DNA of 64,000 nucleotides from Tritonibacter multivorans (GCF_001458415.1 NZ_CYSD01000032.1:1-64000), one strand, 5' to 3'. Positions 36,039 to 44,511 are shown, numbered from the stretch's first letter. Numbers and translations: made by a program. The notes: a model not told the origin generated them from the letters alone.

Positions 36039-37295
36039 ATGACCCACCGTGAACATAAATCCGTTGTCATTGTTGGCGGCGGGCAGGCTGGCCTGTCCGT
36101 AAGCTATTATCTGTGCCGGGAAGGGCTGGACCACGTCATTCTGGAACGCCACCAAAAGTTCCATTCCTGGCGCAGCAACCGCTGGGACACCTTCTGTCTG
36201 GTCACCCCCAACTGGCAATGCCGCCTGCCGGACTTTCCCTATCAAGGCACCGATCCCGAAGGCTTTATGGTCAAGGACGAGATCACCGATTACCTCGACG
36301 CCTTTGCTGAAACTTTTGACCCGCCCGTGATCGAGAATTGCGAGGTCACCAAGATCACCCAGCGCCCCGGTGGTGGCTATTTTGTGGACAGCAGTCAGGG
36401 CGATTTTTCGGCAGATCAGGTGGTGATTGCCACCGGGGGCTATGACAATCCGATTGTGCCGCCCTATGCCAAGACCCTTGATCCATCAATTCAGCAGATG
36501 CATTCGGTCGATTACCGCCGCCCTGCGCAAATGCCGGAAGGGGGCACGTTGGTTGTGGGGACTGGCCAGTCCGGCGTGCAGCTGATGGAGGATCTGCACC
36601 TTGAAGGGCGCGATGTGCATCTGGCCGTTGGCCCGGCGCCGCGATCGCCGCGCATGTATCGCGGCCGGGACGCGACCGACTGGCTGTACGAGATGGGACA
36701 TTACCACATGACCATCGACAAGCACCCCAACCCCGAACATGCGGTCTCCAAGACCAATCACTATATGACCGGCCGCGACGGTGGGCACGAAATCGACCTG
36801 CGCAAATTCGCGCGGGAGGGGGTGTCGCTCTATGGCTCTGTCAGCGGCATGGACGGCAGCCGCATCCAGTTTCTGCCAGATCTGGAGGCCAATCTTGACG
36901 ACGCCGACCAGAGCTATGTCCGGATCCGGGAGGCGGTCGACAGCTACATCGACAAAAACAACATTGACGCGCCGACCGAGCCCGCCTTTGAAAAGGTCTG
37001 GCGACCAGAGCAGGAGATCACGGAAATCGACTGCAAGAAGGAAGGGATTACGTCCATTCTTTGGGCGATTGGATTTCGCCCTGACTATCACTGGATCGAC
37101 GTTGATGTGTTTGATGCGCGGGGGCGCCCGGTCTACCGGCGTGGTGTCTGCAAGACGGAAGGGTTCTATTTTATCGGGCTGGGTTGGCTCAACACATGGG
37201 GTTCTGGCCGGTTTCTCGGTATTGACGAAGACTCCCGCTATTTGGTGCAGCAGATTGCCGCCAAAGCCAAATCCACCCTGCAGGTTGCCTCATGA
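36039..37295 (+). CDS. MSMEG_0569-type flavin-dependent oxidoreductase
   Basis: A 418-residue FAD protein. The dinucleotide motif VVIVGGGQAGLSVSYYL is at residues about 8-24, and a second, NADPH-type motif VVGTGQSGVQL sits near residue 171. The segment RSNRWDTFCLVTPNWQ resembles flavin monooxygenases of the CzcO/Trk type. It could hydroxylate nitrogen, for example on the way to or from an oxime, but no substrate is known. It lies 10 bases after the MSMEG_0570-type gene and overlaps the last cluster gene by four. Confidence 0.9.
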   Translation: MTHREHKSVVIVGGGQAGLSVSYYLCREGLDHVILERHQKFHSWRSNRWDTFCLVTPNWQCRLPDFPYQGTDPEGFMVKDEITDYLDAFAETFDPPVIENCEVTKITQRPGGGYFVDSSQGDFSADQVVIATGGYDNPIVPPYAKTLDPSIQQMHSVDYRRPAQMPEGGTLVVGTGQSGVQLMEDLHLEGRDVHLAVGPAPRSPRMYRGRDATDWLYEMGHYHMTIDKHPNPEHAVSKTNHYMTGRDGGHEIDLRKFAREGVSLYGSVSGMDGSRIQFLPDLEANLDDADQSYVRIREAVDSYIDKNNIDAPTEPAFEKVWRPEQEITEIDCKKEGITSILWAIGFRPDYHWIDVDVFDARGRPVYRRGVCKTEGFYFIGLGWLNTWGSGRFLGIDEDSRYLVQQIAAKAKSTLQVAS

Positions 37296-38104
37296 ACATC
37301 GCGCCCCGCACCGCCTGCCTGCCCCATGAACGCTTGGGGCAGATGACCCTCGGCATGGCCCAGCTGGCCCCACGCGGCCTGTCCGAAGACTGGTGGCTCA
37401 AGCATCTGGGCGATGTGCACTGGCAGCTGATTGCCGAGGCGGTGGGCCAAAACACAACCGTGTTTCGGGACCGGCAGGGGCGGCAGCTCTATGCGGCGTT
37501 CTGCGCAACCGAGTTCGCCCAATCCCACCCTGACCGGGTTGGATTGGGTCAAAACCTCGACATCCGGTCCACACTGTGGTCCGTGGGGCACAGCCGCATT
37601 CAATCCAACCACCGCATTCTGGCGGAAGGGGTCGAGGTTGCGCAGGTCCGGTTGGTTTCTACTTTTGTGGCCCATATGAAAGCCAATGTGAACGCCAGCG
37701 TCAGCCGGGCCACACCCTATCTGGTGCCTGTACTGGATCCTGCGCCAGACGATTTTGCCCGCCAGGCAGGCCAGCTGGCGAAGAGCGAAAAACAAACACG
37801 CCATACCGGCGCAGATCACGTGGCACTGTCCACGACGGTTGGCGCGGATTTCAATGCGGTCGGGCTGTTGTATTTCCCAAGCTTCACCCGCCTGCTGGAA
37901 CAGGCCGAAGTCGCCTTCGCCGATGGCACCCCGTGGCGTCCGGTCAAAAGGCGCTTGGTGCTTTACTTTGGGAACATCGAAATGGGGGACAGTGTCCTGG
38001 GTGTTCAACCCTTTGACATGGAAGGGCAAATGTCACTTCAGCACATCTGTGCATCAACCGGCCAAAAGCGCGCCATCGCCTTTGGCCAAACCAGTCGCCA
38101 TTGA
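37292..38104 (+). CDS. LnmK-like acyltransferase/decarboxylase-type protein (Pnap_2097 family)
   Basis: A 270-residue protein ending the operon. Features are the N-terminal RLGQMTLGMAQLAPRGLSE-type start, EDWWLKHLGDVHWQLIAEA, and a second half with DFNAVGLLYFPSFTRLLEQAE, a hot-dog-like thioesterase pattern. LnmK acts as a bifunctional acyltransferase/decarboxylase in leinamycin biosynthesis. The presence of such a protein suggests that an acyl thioester takes part in the pathway. The activity here is not known. Confidence 0.8.
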   Translation: MNIAPRTACLPHERLGQMTLGMAQLAPRGLSEDWWLKHLGDVHWQLIAEAVGQNTTVFRDRQGRQLYAAFCATEFAQSHPDRVGLGQNLDIRSTLWSVGHSRIQSNHRILAEGVEVAQVRLVSTFVAHMKANVNASVSRATPYLVPVLDPAPDDFARQAGQLAKSEKQTRHTGADHVALSTTVGADFNAVGLLYFPSFTRLLEQAEVAFADGTPWRPVKRRLVLYFGNIEMGDSVLGVQPFDMEGQMSLQHICASTGQKRAIAFGQTSRH

Positions 38105-38157
38105 CCAAACCTGCGCAAATGCGCCAAGCGGGGGGCTGGCGTTCCCCCCCTAACCCA

Positions 38158-38319
38158 TCAGCTTTTCTTCTTTTCAGCCGCAGCCTTAAGCCGCGCAATC
38201 AACTCCGCTTTGGTCTCGTTTTGACCAAACGGGCTTTTGTCCGAACCCTTTGCATTATGCTCACTGTGGCGCGGCTTGTTCTTGCCGACCTTCGCGTTCC
38301 CCGATTTTTTGTAGTCCAT
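38158..38319 (-). CDS. Small highly charged hypothetical protein
   Basis: The start at 38317-38319 gives 53 residues, MDYKKSGNAKVGKNKPRHSE and so on, with a lysine-rich helix AELIARLKAAAEKKK at the end. A longer frame reaches 38493 but has an unlikely proline- and cysteine-rich N-terminus. No function is recognised. It looks like an abundant basic cytosolic protein. It is convergent with the Nit1C operon and divergent from nadM. Confidence 0.65.
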   Translation of the reverse strand: MDYKKSGNAKVGKNKPRHSEHNAKGSDKSPFGQNETKAELIARLKAAAEKKKS

Positions 38320-38437
38320 CGTGAGGCTCTCTTTCTGCGTTCGCTTCAGCTGTCTCCCCTTAGGGGGTCGCGGCCGGAATGTAAAACACTGCTGCGGTCG
38401 CCATACGTGACAGGCTGCGGGCATCGCCCCAACCCAT

Positions 38438-38466
38438 TTGACAAACAGCCGCCCCGGATCTAGAAA
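38438..38466 (+). promoter_or_regulatory. Candidate sigma-70-type promoter of the nadM-nadV unit
   Basis: TTGACA at 38438-38443, a 17-base spacer and TAGAAA at 38461-38466. A small inverted repeat CCGGAT/ATCCGG overlaps the second box. It lies about 50 bases before the start of nadM. Confidence 0.55.
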
Positions 38467-38472
38467 TCCGGC

Positions 38473-38491
38473 GTGCAAGGAAGTCTTGCAC
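38473..38491. promoter_or_regulatory. Inverted repeat between promoter and nadM start
   Basis: Perfect 7-base arms GTGCAAG and CTTGCAC flank GAAGT. It lies just after the predicted start of transcription, where a repressor would act. It does not match the NrtR or NiaR consensus that I know, so the binding protein is unknown. Confidence 0.45.
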
Positions 38492-38518
38492 ATATATTAC
38501 TATCGCGGAGGTCGCGCT

Positions 38519-39625
38519 ATGTCACAGGTCACGCTTTCAGTGATCATTGGACGGTTTCAGCCTTTTCACAAAGGCCACCGGAAACTGTTCGAACATGCTT
38601 CACACATCTCAGATCAAACCCTCGTCCTTATTGGGTCCTCTTTCCGGCCGCGGTCAGAAAAGAATGCTTTCAAATGGACAGAGCGGGCAGATTTCATTGC
38701 CAATGCGATGAAAGCGTCCGGCAGCACGGCGCAGATCACCTGTTTGCCGCTGATCGACACGCTTTATGACGACAAGACCTGGGCGGGAAATGTGCGCACG
38801 GCGATTGATCTGCACTTGCGCACACAAGGCATTGCACGCGCGGATGCAAACATTGTGCTTGTTGGCCATGACAAGGATGAAAGCAGCCGCTATCTGCGCT
38901 GGTTCCCCGAATTCAAAGCCGCCGCCGTAGAGGCCGAACACAATGCCGGCACCGTGTTGAATGCAACCGATATGCGGGCGGGGTTCTTCCTCGACAAAAC
39001 GCCTGTGGCAAAGCTGCGGGACGTGTTTGGCACTGTGGAAACGGATCAGGTTGTCGCATGGATGGACAGCCACCCCGACGCGGTGGCGCAGATCCGGGCC
39101 GAAGCTGCCTATAATCAGTCCTACCGGGAAAACTACCAAAAGGCGGTGTCCGCCTTTGGCTATGAAATCCCCGCGGACTGTGCCGATGCGGTGGTGGTCC
39201 AGAACGGCCATATTCTTTTGGTCGAACGCGCCAATGCGCCGGGGCGTGGGCTGTTTGCCCTGCCGGGTGGGCACCTCCAGAAGGAAACCGCACGGGACGC
39301 AGCCATTCGCGAATTGATTGAGGAAACCCGCCTCAATATCCCACGCAAGCTGCTGGAAGGCCGGATCGCGGCCCGTCAGGTGTTTGACCACCCAGAGCGG
39401 TCGGAACGCGGATGGGTGCGCACAGAGGCGTTCAAATTCGAACTGATCGACGGCAAGGCTCAGGAAAAGGTCAAAGGGTCCGATGACGCCAAACGCGCCT
39501 TCTGGATGCCGATCAACCAGCTGACCCCGGATGTCATGTTCGAAGATCACTTCGACATTATTCAGGCCTTGGTTCCCAATGTGCCCTTTGCCTATTCCTC
39601 GGTTCTGATGAGCCGTATGCACTGA
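38519..39625 (+). CDS. nadM: Bifunctional NMN adenylyltransferase / Nudix hydrolase
   Basis: The ATG at 38519 follows GGAGGTCGCGCT and gives 368 residues. Residues about 1-185 form a nucleotidyltransferase domain with GRFQPFHKGH (residues 11-20). Residues about 200-360 form a Nudix domain with the box GGHLQKE-x7-RELIEET. The combination matches the Synechocystis Slr0787-type enzyme: it makes NAD from NMN and ATP, and the Nudix part cleaves ADP-ribose. With nadV it forms a complete nicotinamide to NMN to NAD route. Confidence 0.95.
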   Translation: MSQVTLSVIIGRFQPFHKGHRKLFEHASHISDQTLVLIGSSFRPRSEKNAFKWTERADFIANAMKASGSTAQITCLPLIDTLYDDKTWAGNVRTAIDLHLRTQGIARADANIVLVGHDKDESSRYLRWFPEFKAAAVEAEHNAGTVLNATDMRAGFFLDKTPVAKLRDVFGTVETDQVVAWMDSHPDAVAQIRAEAAYNQSYRENYQKAVSAFGYEIPADCADAVVVQNGHILLVERANAPGRGLFALPGGHLQKETARDAAIRELIEETRLNIPRKLLEGRIAARQVFDHPERSERGWVRTEAFKFELIDGKAQEKVKGSDDAKRAFWMPINQLTPDVMFEDHFDIIQALVPNVPFAYSSVLMSRMH

Positions 39626-39737
39626 ATTCACTGGCCCCGCGCGGGTCATGAATGATCGTGGCCCGCAGGGGCCATGATCCAGCCCACCGGGAGGTCCGGT
39701 GCGGCGTTACATATCCGATCCAAGGAGGACTGGAACC

Positions 39738-41162
39738 ATGATGTTGCACACATCCAATTTTGCCGAGGCGATCGACGCAGGAAATTTCCTGCTCGACACG
39801 GACAGCTATAAATACAGCCACCCCCAACAGTTTCCCAAAGGCACCGAACGGGTCTTTGCCTATATCGAACCACGGCGTGCGGATGGGGTCATTGACGAGC
39901 TGGTGTTCTTTGGCCTTCAGGCCGAGCTGATGCAGCTTTCGGGGCAGGTCATCACACAAGCAATGCTGGATGAAGCGGCCCCGTTTATCCAAGCCCACGG
40001 TCTGTCGCTCTATACAGAGATGTTTCAACACATCATCGACGCCCATGACGGGCGCCTGCCGGTGCAGATCGACGCCCTGCCCGAAGGTACAATCGCCCCG
40101 GTTTCAGTGCCGCAGGTCAGAATTGTGAACACAGACCCCAAATGCTGGGCCTTGCCGGGTTTTCTGGAAACGCGGCTTCTGCGGGCGGTGTGGTATCCCA
40201 GTACGGTTGCCACCCTGTCAAACTACGTGATGCGCCAGATCCGGTCGCGGTTGATGGAAACCGACGGCAGCGATGACGGGCTTGCTTTCAAACTGCATGA
40301 CTTTGGGGCGCGTGGTGCCACCAGCGCACAGAGTGCCGCCCTTGGCGGGGCGGCCCATTTGGTGAATTCCATGGGCACCGACACAATGGGCGCGTTGGTT
40401 CTGGCCCGGAATGTCTATGGTGCTGAGATGGCAGGGTTTTCGATCCCGGCAACTGAACACAGCACCGTGACCTCTTTTGGTCCAACCGGGGAGCTGGCCT
40501 TTATGCGGCAGTTCCTCGCGGACAACCCAAATGGGATCATTGCCTGTGTGTCGGACAGCTATGACCTGATGCGCGCGGTGCGGGAGTATTGGGGCACCGA
40601 GCTGCGGGATGCAGTGCTGGCCCGCGATGGTGTGCTGGTTGTGCGCCCCGACAGCGGTGATCCCGTGGACATCGTCCCCGCCGTGATCGAGGCCCTGATG
40701 GAAAAGTTCGGATACTCTGAAACGCCCAAAGGGTTCCGCATTCTGCCGGATCAGCTGCGCGTCATCCAAGGGGACGGCGTCAACAAGACCTCGATTGTGG
40801 AAATCATGGACCGCATGATCGAACGGGGTCTTGCGATTGGAAACATCGCCTTTGGCATGGGCGCGGGCCTGTTGCAGAAACTGGATCGCGACACGTTTTC
40901 CTATTCCATGAAAACCTCGGCCATTTGCGTCAGGGGCATATGGCGCGATGTCTTCAAAGACCCGGTCACCGCACAGGGCAGCAAGACGTCCAAGAAGGGC
41001 CGTCTGGGGGTGATGGAAACGGACAGCGGCCGATTTGTGGTCCGTCCGCAGGACAATATTCCGCCCGGCCATGATGCGCTGAAACCGGTGTTTGTGGATG
41101 GTGCGCTCACCCTGCGCCACAGTTTCGCAGACATCCGTAAACGCGTCGGCCTGATCCGTTAG
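39738..41162 (+). CDS. nadV: Nicotinamide phosphoribosyltransferase
   Basis: The ATG at 39738 follows AAGGAGGACTGG and gives 474 residues, the normal NadV/NAMPT length. Visible are LLDTDSYKYSHPQQFP near the start, the HDFGARGATSAQSAALGG region, RPDSGDPVDIV and the GVNKTSI loop. It makes NMN from nicotinamide and PRPP, so nicotinamide is salvaged without deamidation. It follows nadM by 112 bases, a gap that holds imperfect GGCCC/GGGCC stem-loops. Confidence 0.95.
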   Translation: MMLHTSNFAEAIDAGNFLLDTDSYKYSHPQQFPKGTERVFAYIEPRRADGVIDELVFFGLQAELMQLSGQVITQAMLDEAAPFIQAHGLSLYTEMFQHIIDAHDGRLPVQIDALPEGTIAPVSVPQVRIVNTDPKCWALPGFLETRLLRAVWYPSTVATLSNYVMRQIRSRLMETDGSDDGLAFKLHDFGARGATSAQSAALGGAAHLVNSMGTDTMGALVLARNVYGAEMAGFSIPATEHSTVTSFGPTGELAFMRQFLADNPNGIIACVSDSYDLMRAVREYWGTELRDAVLARDGVLVVRPDSGDPVDIVPAVIEALMEKFGYSETPKGFRILPDQLRVIQGDGVNKTSIVEIMDRMIERGLAIGNIAFGMGAGLLQKLDRDTFSYSMKTSAICVRGIWRDVFKDPVTAQGSKTSKKGRLGVMETDSGRFVVRPQDNIPPGHDALKPVFVDGALTLRHSFADIRKRVGLIR

Positions 41163-41171
41163 GCCCAACAC

Positions 41172-41200
41172 GAAACCGCATTGCCCCGCACTGCGGTTTC
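41172..41200 (+). terminator. Hairpin after nadV
   Basis: Nine-base arms GAAACCGCA and TGCGGTTTC flank an 11-base loop, nine bases after the nadV stop. It probably ends the nadM-nadV transcript. Confidence 0.6.
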
Positions 41201-41529
41201 ACCGCTGACTGGCCCTGCGCAACCACAGGGCTGTGCCAACATGCGGCATGAAGGCCGCGGGTTTCCCATCCCGCCGTACATCGGTTTCACAATTGGACAA
41301 CCAGCGATACTTTTACGACGCGCCATACTCAGTACAAAGATGTCTTTGCTGGGGACGCCGCATATTATTACGTATATCCGGTGGCTTATCTCCCCCAGAT
41401 GGCAACTTTTGCCGATCAGGCGCTCCAAATACCTTCCCGTTTTCCAAAGTTCTATCCGGCCCGATTGGACAGAGTTCCCATTGTGCCTTACTTTTAATCA
41501 AGAGTGTGAGGTAATCAGGAGAAGCTGAG
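41201..41529. other. Intergenic stretch with a start-less open frame
   Basis: No recognised gene. One frame is open for 82 codons (41252-41497) and ends in a tyrosine-rich, coding-like stretch (for example VFAGDAAYYYVYPVAYLPQM) before the stop at 41495-41497, but it has no start codon. A neighbouring frame begins with ATG at 41248 (MKAAGFPSRRTSVS) and shares the same style until about 41325, where a one-base shift would join them. It may be a decayed gene fragment or chance. Confidence 0.3.
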
Positions 41530-41823
41530 ATGTGCCAAGTTTTTGCAGGCCAACAACCGGAACGCTACGCAAGCAAAACGCGCCGATTGCGCTTGAACGG
41601 ACAAAGCACCAGCATTCGCCTCGAAAACGCCTTTTGGGAAATCATCGACGAGATTGCAAAACGCGATGGGGTGTCGACGCCCTCGTTTCTGTCGACCCTG
41701 CATGCAGAGGTCCTGGAACTGCACGGGGAGCCCGAGAACTTTACCTCCCTCCTGCGCTGTGCCTGTCTGAAGTTTATGGAGCGGTCCGCGGATCAAGATT
41801 CTGTCTCGATCGCTGCGGAATAG
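41530..41823 (+). CDS. Ribbon-helix-helix domain protein
   Basis: A 97-residue protein with a likely RHH_4-type fold: KTRRLRLNGQSTSIRLENAFWEIIDEIA followed by RDGVSTPSFLSTLHAEV. Such proteins are frequent in Rhodobacteraceae and are thought to bind DNA, but the sites are unknown. It stands alone 140 bases before a VOC/GMC operon, and a palindrome lies between them. Confidence 0.75.
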   Translation: MCQVFAGQQPERYASKTRRLRLNGQSTSIRLENAFWEIIDEIAKRDGVSTPSFLSTLHAEVLELHGEPENFTSLLRCACLKFMERSADQDSVSIAAE

Positions 41824-41843
41824 CGGCCTTCGCCCGCGTCCCA

Positions 41844-41883
41844 GGCGCATCCCAACCACGGCGCATCCCAACCACGGCGCATC
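41844..41883. repeat. Tandem 16-base repeat, 2.5 copies
   Basis: The unit GGCGCATCCCAACCAC occurs at 41844-41859 and 41860-41875, then its first eight bases at 41876-41883. It ends directly at the palindrome that follows. Slippage could change copy number and so the spacing of that site from upstream sequence. Confidence 0.85.
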
Positions 41884-41901
41884 GTAGTATCGGCATACTA
41901 C
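41884..41901. promoter_or_regulatory. Palindrome upstream of the VOC/GMC operon
   Basis: Arms GTAGTAT and ATACTAC, seven bases each, flank CGGC. It lies 61 bases before the GTG start of the VOC gene, a good operator position. The regulator is unknown; the adjacent RHH protein is a candidate. Confidence 0.5.
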
Positions 41902-41962
41902 CTTGCCCAAAGAACCAAGGCCTAAGCTGAACCCAGAACGAAGATTTTCTGGGAGGAATAGC

Positions 41963-42358
41963 GTGGCAAAGGCAATTCACTCAATGATCCGCGTCCTGGA
42001 CGAGGCGCGATCGCTTGCGTTCTACGAGACGGCCTTTGGCCTGACCATCGCAGACCGGCTCGATTTTGAAAATTTCTCGCTCATTTACCTCAGCAATCCT
42101 GACTCCGAATTTGAGCTGGAATTGACGGTCAACAAAGGCACCACAGAGGCCTACGACCTCGGCACAGGATACGGACATTTTGCGGTCTCGGTGGAGGACC
42201 TGGCCGCAGAACATGCCCGTTTTGAAGCCGAAGGGCTAAACCCCAGAAAACTGGTGGAGTTTGCCCCAGATGGTGACCTGATCGCGCGGTTCTTTTTTGT
42301 CGCGGATCCAGATGGTTATGAGATCGAGGTGCTCGAACGAGGTGGACGTTTCAAGTAA
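41963..42358 (+). CDS. Glyoxalase/VOC family protein, GTG start
   Basis: A GTG start preceded by GGGAGGAATA gives 131 residues; an upstream ATG at 41903 would overlap the palindrome region. The single VOC domain resembles lactoylglutathione lyase: AIHSMIRVLDEARSLAFYETAFG, GTGYGHFAVSV and DPDGYEIEVLE with its terminal glutamate ligand. It lies 17 bases before a Tat-exported subunit gene and likely belongs to the GMC dehydrogenase operon. The substrate is unknown. Confidence 0.8.
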   Translation: MAKAIHSMIRVLDEARSLAFYETAFGLTIADRLDFENFSLIYLSNPDSEFELELTVNKGTTEAYDLGTGYGHFAVSVEDLAAEHARFEAEGLNPRKLVEFAPDGDLIARFFFVADPDGYEIEVLERGGRFK

Positions 42359-42375
42359 CTAAGGGAGGAGAAAGA

Positions 42376-42894
42376 ATGACACAGACATTAAAAGGTCTGT
42401 CGCGGCGTGCGTTGCTTCAGCGGGCCACAGCCGCCAGCGCAACATTCGTGGTCGGAACCGGGTTTCTGGCCGCACCGGACGCCGCATGGGCCATTGAAAC
42501 CACGGCCCTAAAGCCGGAAACCATGGCGACGCTGGTGCAAATGGCGCGGGACATTTACCCGCATGACCAGATTGGCGACGAACATTATGTGACCGCTGTC
42601 AAAGGCTATGACACCACAGAGGCCGCCGAAGGGATCGAGGCCGGGATTGCCAAGCTCAATGCCGCGGCGCAGGCCGCAGGCCATGACAGTTATCTAGGCA
42701 TGGGATGGGAACGCGACCGCGTCGATGTGCTGCGCGGCATGGAAGACGACCCCTTTTTCCAGCAGATCCGGGGCGGTCTTGTCACTGGGCTTTACAACAA
42801 CAAAGCGGTTTGGCCGATCTTTGGCTACGAAGGCGAAAGCTTTTCCAAAGGCGGCTACATCGACCGCGGTTTCAACGACATCAACTGGATCTGA
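42376..42894 (+). CDS. Tat-exported small subunit of a GMC-type dehydrogenase
   Basis: A 172-residue protein with a Tat-like signal (LSRRALLQRATAAS, cleavage near ATF/DAAWAIE). The mature part resembles the gluconate 2-dehydrogenase subunit 3 family (MATLVQMARDIYPHDQIGDEHY). It would be exported with the cytoplasm-folded GMC subunit, which has no signal of its own, as a hitchhiker complex. It starts after a GGGAGGAGA site. Confidence 0.8.
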   Translation: MTQTLKGLSRRALLQRATAASATFVVGTGFLAAPDAAWAIETTALKPETMATLVQMARDIYPHDQIGDEHYVTAVKGYDTTEAAEGIEAGIAKLNAAAQAAGHDSYLGMGWERDRVDVLRGMEDDPFFQQIRGGLVTGLYNNKAVWPIFGYEGESFSKGGYIDRGFNDINWI

Positions 42895-42906
42895 AGGAGC
42901 GAAGTC

Positions 42907-44478
42907 ATGTCTGCACCATTTGACCTGAACGACGACTCCGTGGTGGTCGTCATCGGAACCGGCGCCGGCGGCGGCGTTGTGGCAAGCGAGCTTGCCAAGA
43001 AAGGCGTCAGCGTTGTGGCGCTAGAAGCGGGCGGGCGGCATCTGCCCGAGGATTTTGTCAATGACGAATGGGACAGCTTTGGCCAGCTGGCCTGGCTCGA
43101 TGCCCGCACCACATCGGGCGACTGGCGTGTGGCCAAGGATTTCAGCGGCCTGCCTGCCTGGATTGTGAAATCTGTCGGTGGCACCACGCAGCACTGGGCC
43201 GGCGCATCCCTGCGCTTTCAGGACCATGAGTGGAAGGCGCTCAGCACCTATGGCGCGGTGGAAGGCGCCACCCTTCTGGACTGGCCGATTGACGCAGCTG
43301 AGATGGCACCGTGGTACGCAAAGGCCGAAGACAAACTGCAAGTCACCCGCACCAATGGCCGTCCAGGCCTGCCGGGCAACAACAACTATTCCGTCTTTGA
43401 AGCCGGTGCGAAGGCGATGGGGTACAGCGACGTTCACACCGGCCGGATGGCGATCGCCTCGGACGAGGGCTCCGACCGGATCACCTGTCAGCAGACGGGG
43501 TTCTGTTTCCAAGGCTGCAAATGGGGCGCGAAATGGTCTGCGGGCTATCACGAGATCCCCGAAGGCGAAGCAACCGGCAATCTCGAGGTGCGCCCGCAGG
43601 CCCATGTGGCGCGGATCCTGCACAATGATGCTGGCAAGGTCACGGGCGTCGAATATTTTGACGCGGACGGCAATTTGCAGATGCAGAAAGCGCGTCTGGT
43701 CTGTCTGGCGGGGAATTCCTTTGAAAGCCCGCGTCTGCTGCTGAACTCGGCGTCCTCAATGTTCCCGAATGGGCTTGCCAACTCTGCCGATCACGTCGGA
43801 CGTCACTACATGCGGCACATGACCGGATCGGTCTATGCGGTGTTCGACCAGCCGGTGAAGTTCTGGCGCGGCACAACGATGGCCGGAATTATCACCGATG
43901 AATCCCGCCACGACCCGTCGCGCGGTTTCGTCGGGGGTTACGAGATGGAGACGCTGGCGCTTGGCCTGCCCTTCATGGCGGCCTTCCTGGATCCGGGCGC
44001 TTGGGGGCGCGAATTCACCTCAGCGCTGGATCAATATGAGAACATGGCCGGCATGTGGCTGGTGGGCGAAGACATGCCGCAGGCAACCAACCGTGTCACG
44101 CTCAACACGGATGTTCAGGACCAATGGGGCCTGCCGGTGCCCAATGTGCATTTTGATGATCATCCCAATGACATTGCCATGCGCAACCATGCTTATGCGC
44201 AGGGGCAGGCGATCTATGACGCGGTGGGGGCGACGCGCACCTTCCCAACGCCGCCATATCCGTCGACCCACAACCTTGGCACCAACCGGATGTCAGAAAA
44301 CCCCGAAGATGGTGTTGTGAACAAATGGGGTCAGACCCATGACATTGCGAACCTGTTCATCTCGGATGGGTCGCAGTTCACCACCGGTGCGGCAGAGAAC
44401 CCCACTCTGACCATTGTCGCGCTGGCCATTCGCCAAGCCGACCACATCGCAGGCGAAATGGCCGCAGGCAATCTCTGA
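42907..44478 (+). CDS. GMC family oxidoreductase
   Basis: A 523-residue flavoprotein. The FAD-binding motif VVVIGTGAGGGVVASELAKK is at residues about 13-32. The C-terminal GMC half has THNLGTNRMSENPEDG and ENPTLTIVALAIR, the catalytic-region pattern of the periplasmic gluconate/alcohol dehydrogenase type. An internal CQQTGFCFQGCKWGAKW stretch has three cysteines. It probably oxidises a sugar or alcohol, passing electrons to a cytochrome not encoded here. A hairpin terminator follows. Confidence 0.9.
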   Translation: MSAPFDLNDDSVVVVIGTGAGGGVVASELAKKGVSVVALEAGGRHLPEDFVNDEWDSFGQLAWLDARTTSGDWRVAKDFSGLPAWIVKSVGGTTQHWAGASLRFQDHEWKALSTYGAVEGATLLDWPIDAAEMAPWYAKAEDKLQVTRTNGRPGLPGNNNYSVFEAGAKAMGYSDVHTGRMAIASDEGSDRITCQQTGFCFQGCKWGAKWSAGYHEIPEGEATGNLEVRPQAHVARILHNDAGKVTGVEYFDADGNLQMQKARLVCLAGNSFESPRLLLNSASSMFPNGLANSADHVGRHYMRHMTGSVYAVFDQPVKFWRGTTMAGIITDESRHDPSRGFVGGYEMETLALGLPFMAAFLDPGAWGREFTSALDQYENMAGMWLVGEDMPQATNRVTLNTDVQDQWGLPVPNVHFDDHPNDIAMRNHAYAQGQAIYDAVGATRTFPTPPYPSTHNLGTNRMSENPEDGVVNKWGQTHDIANLFISDGSQFTTGAAENPTLTIVALAIRQADHIAGEMAAGNL

Positions 44479-44485
44479 ACCACCC

Positions 44486-44511
44486 TCCTGCGCCTGTTTT
44501 CGGGCGCAGGA
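44486..44511 (+). terminator. Hairpin after the GMC gene
   Basis: Nine-base arms TCCTGCGCC and GGCGCAGGA flank a T-containing loop, eight bases after the stop. It probably ends the VOC/GMC operon. Confidence 0.65.

Noticed and set aside
39626-39737. Possible NAD-responsive riboswitch before nadV
   Set aside because: GGCCC/GGGCC stems are present but do not form any NAD riboswitch layout that I know; they may be simple hairpins.
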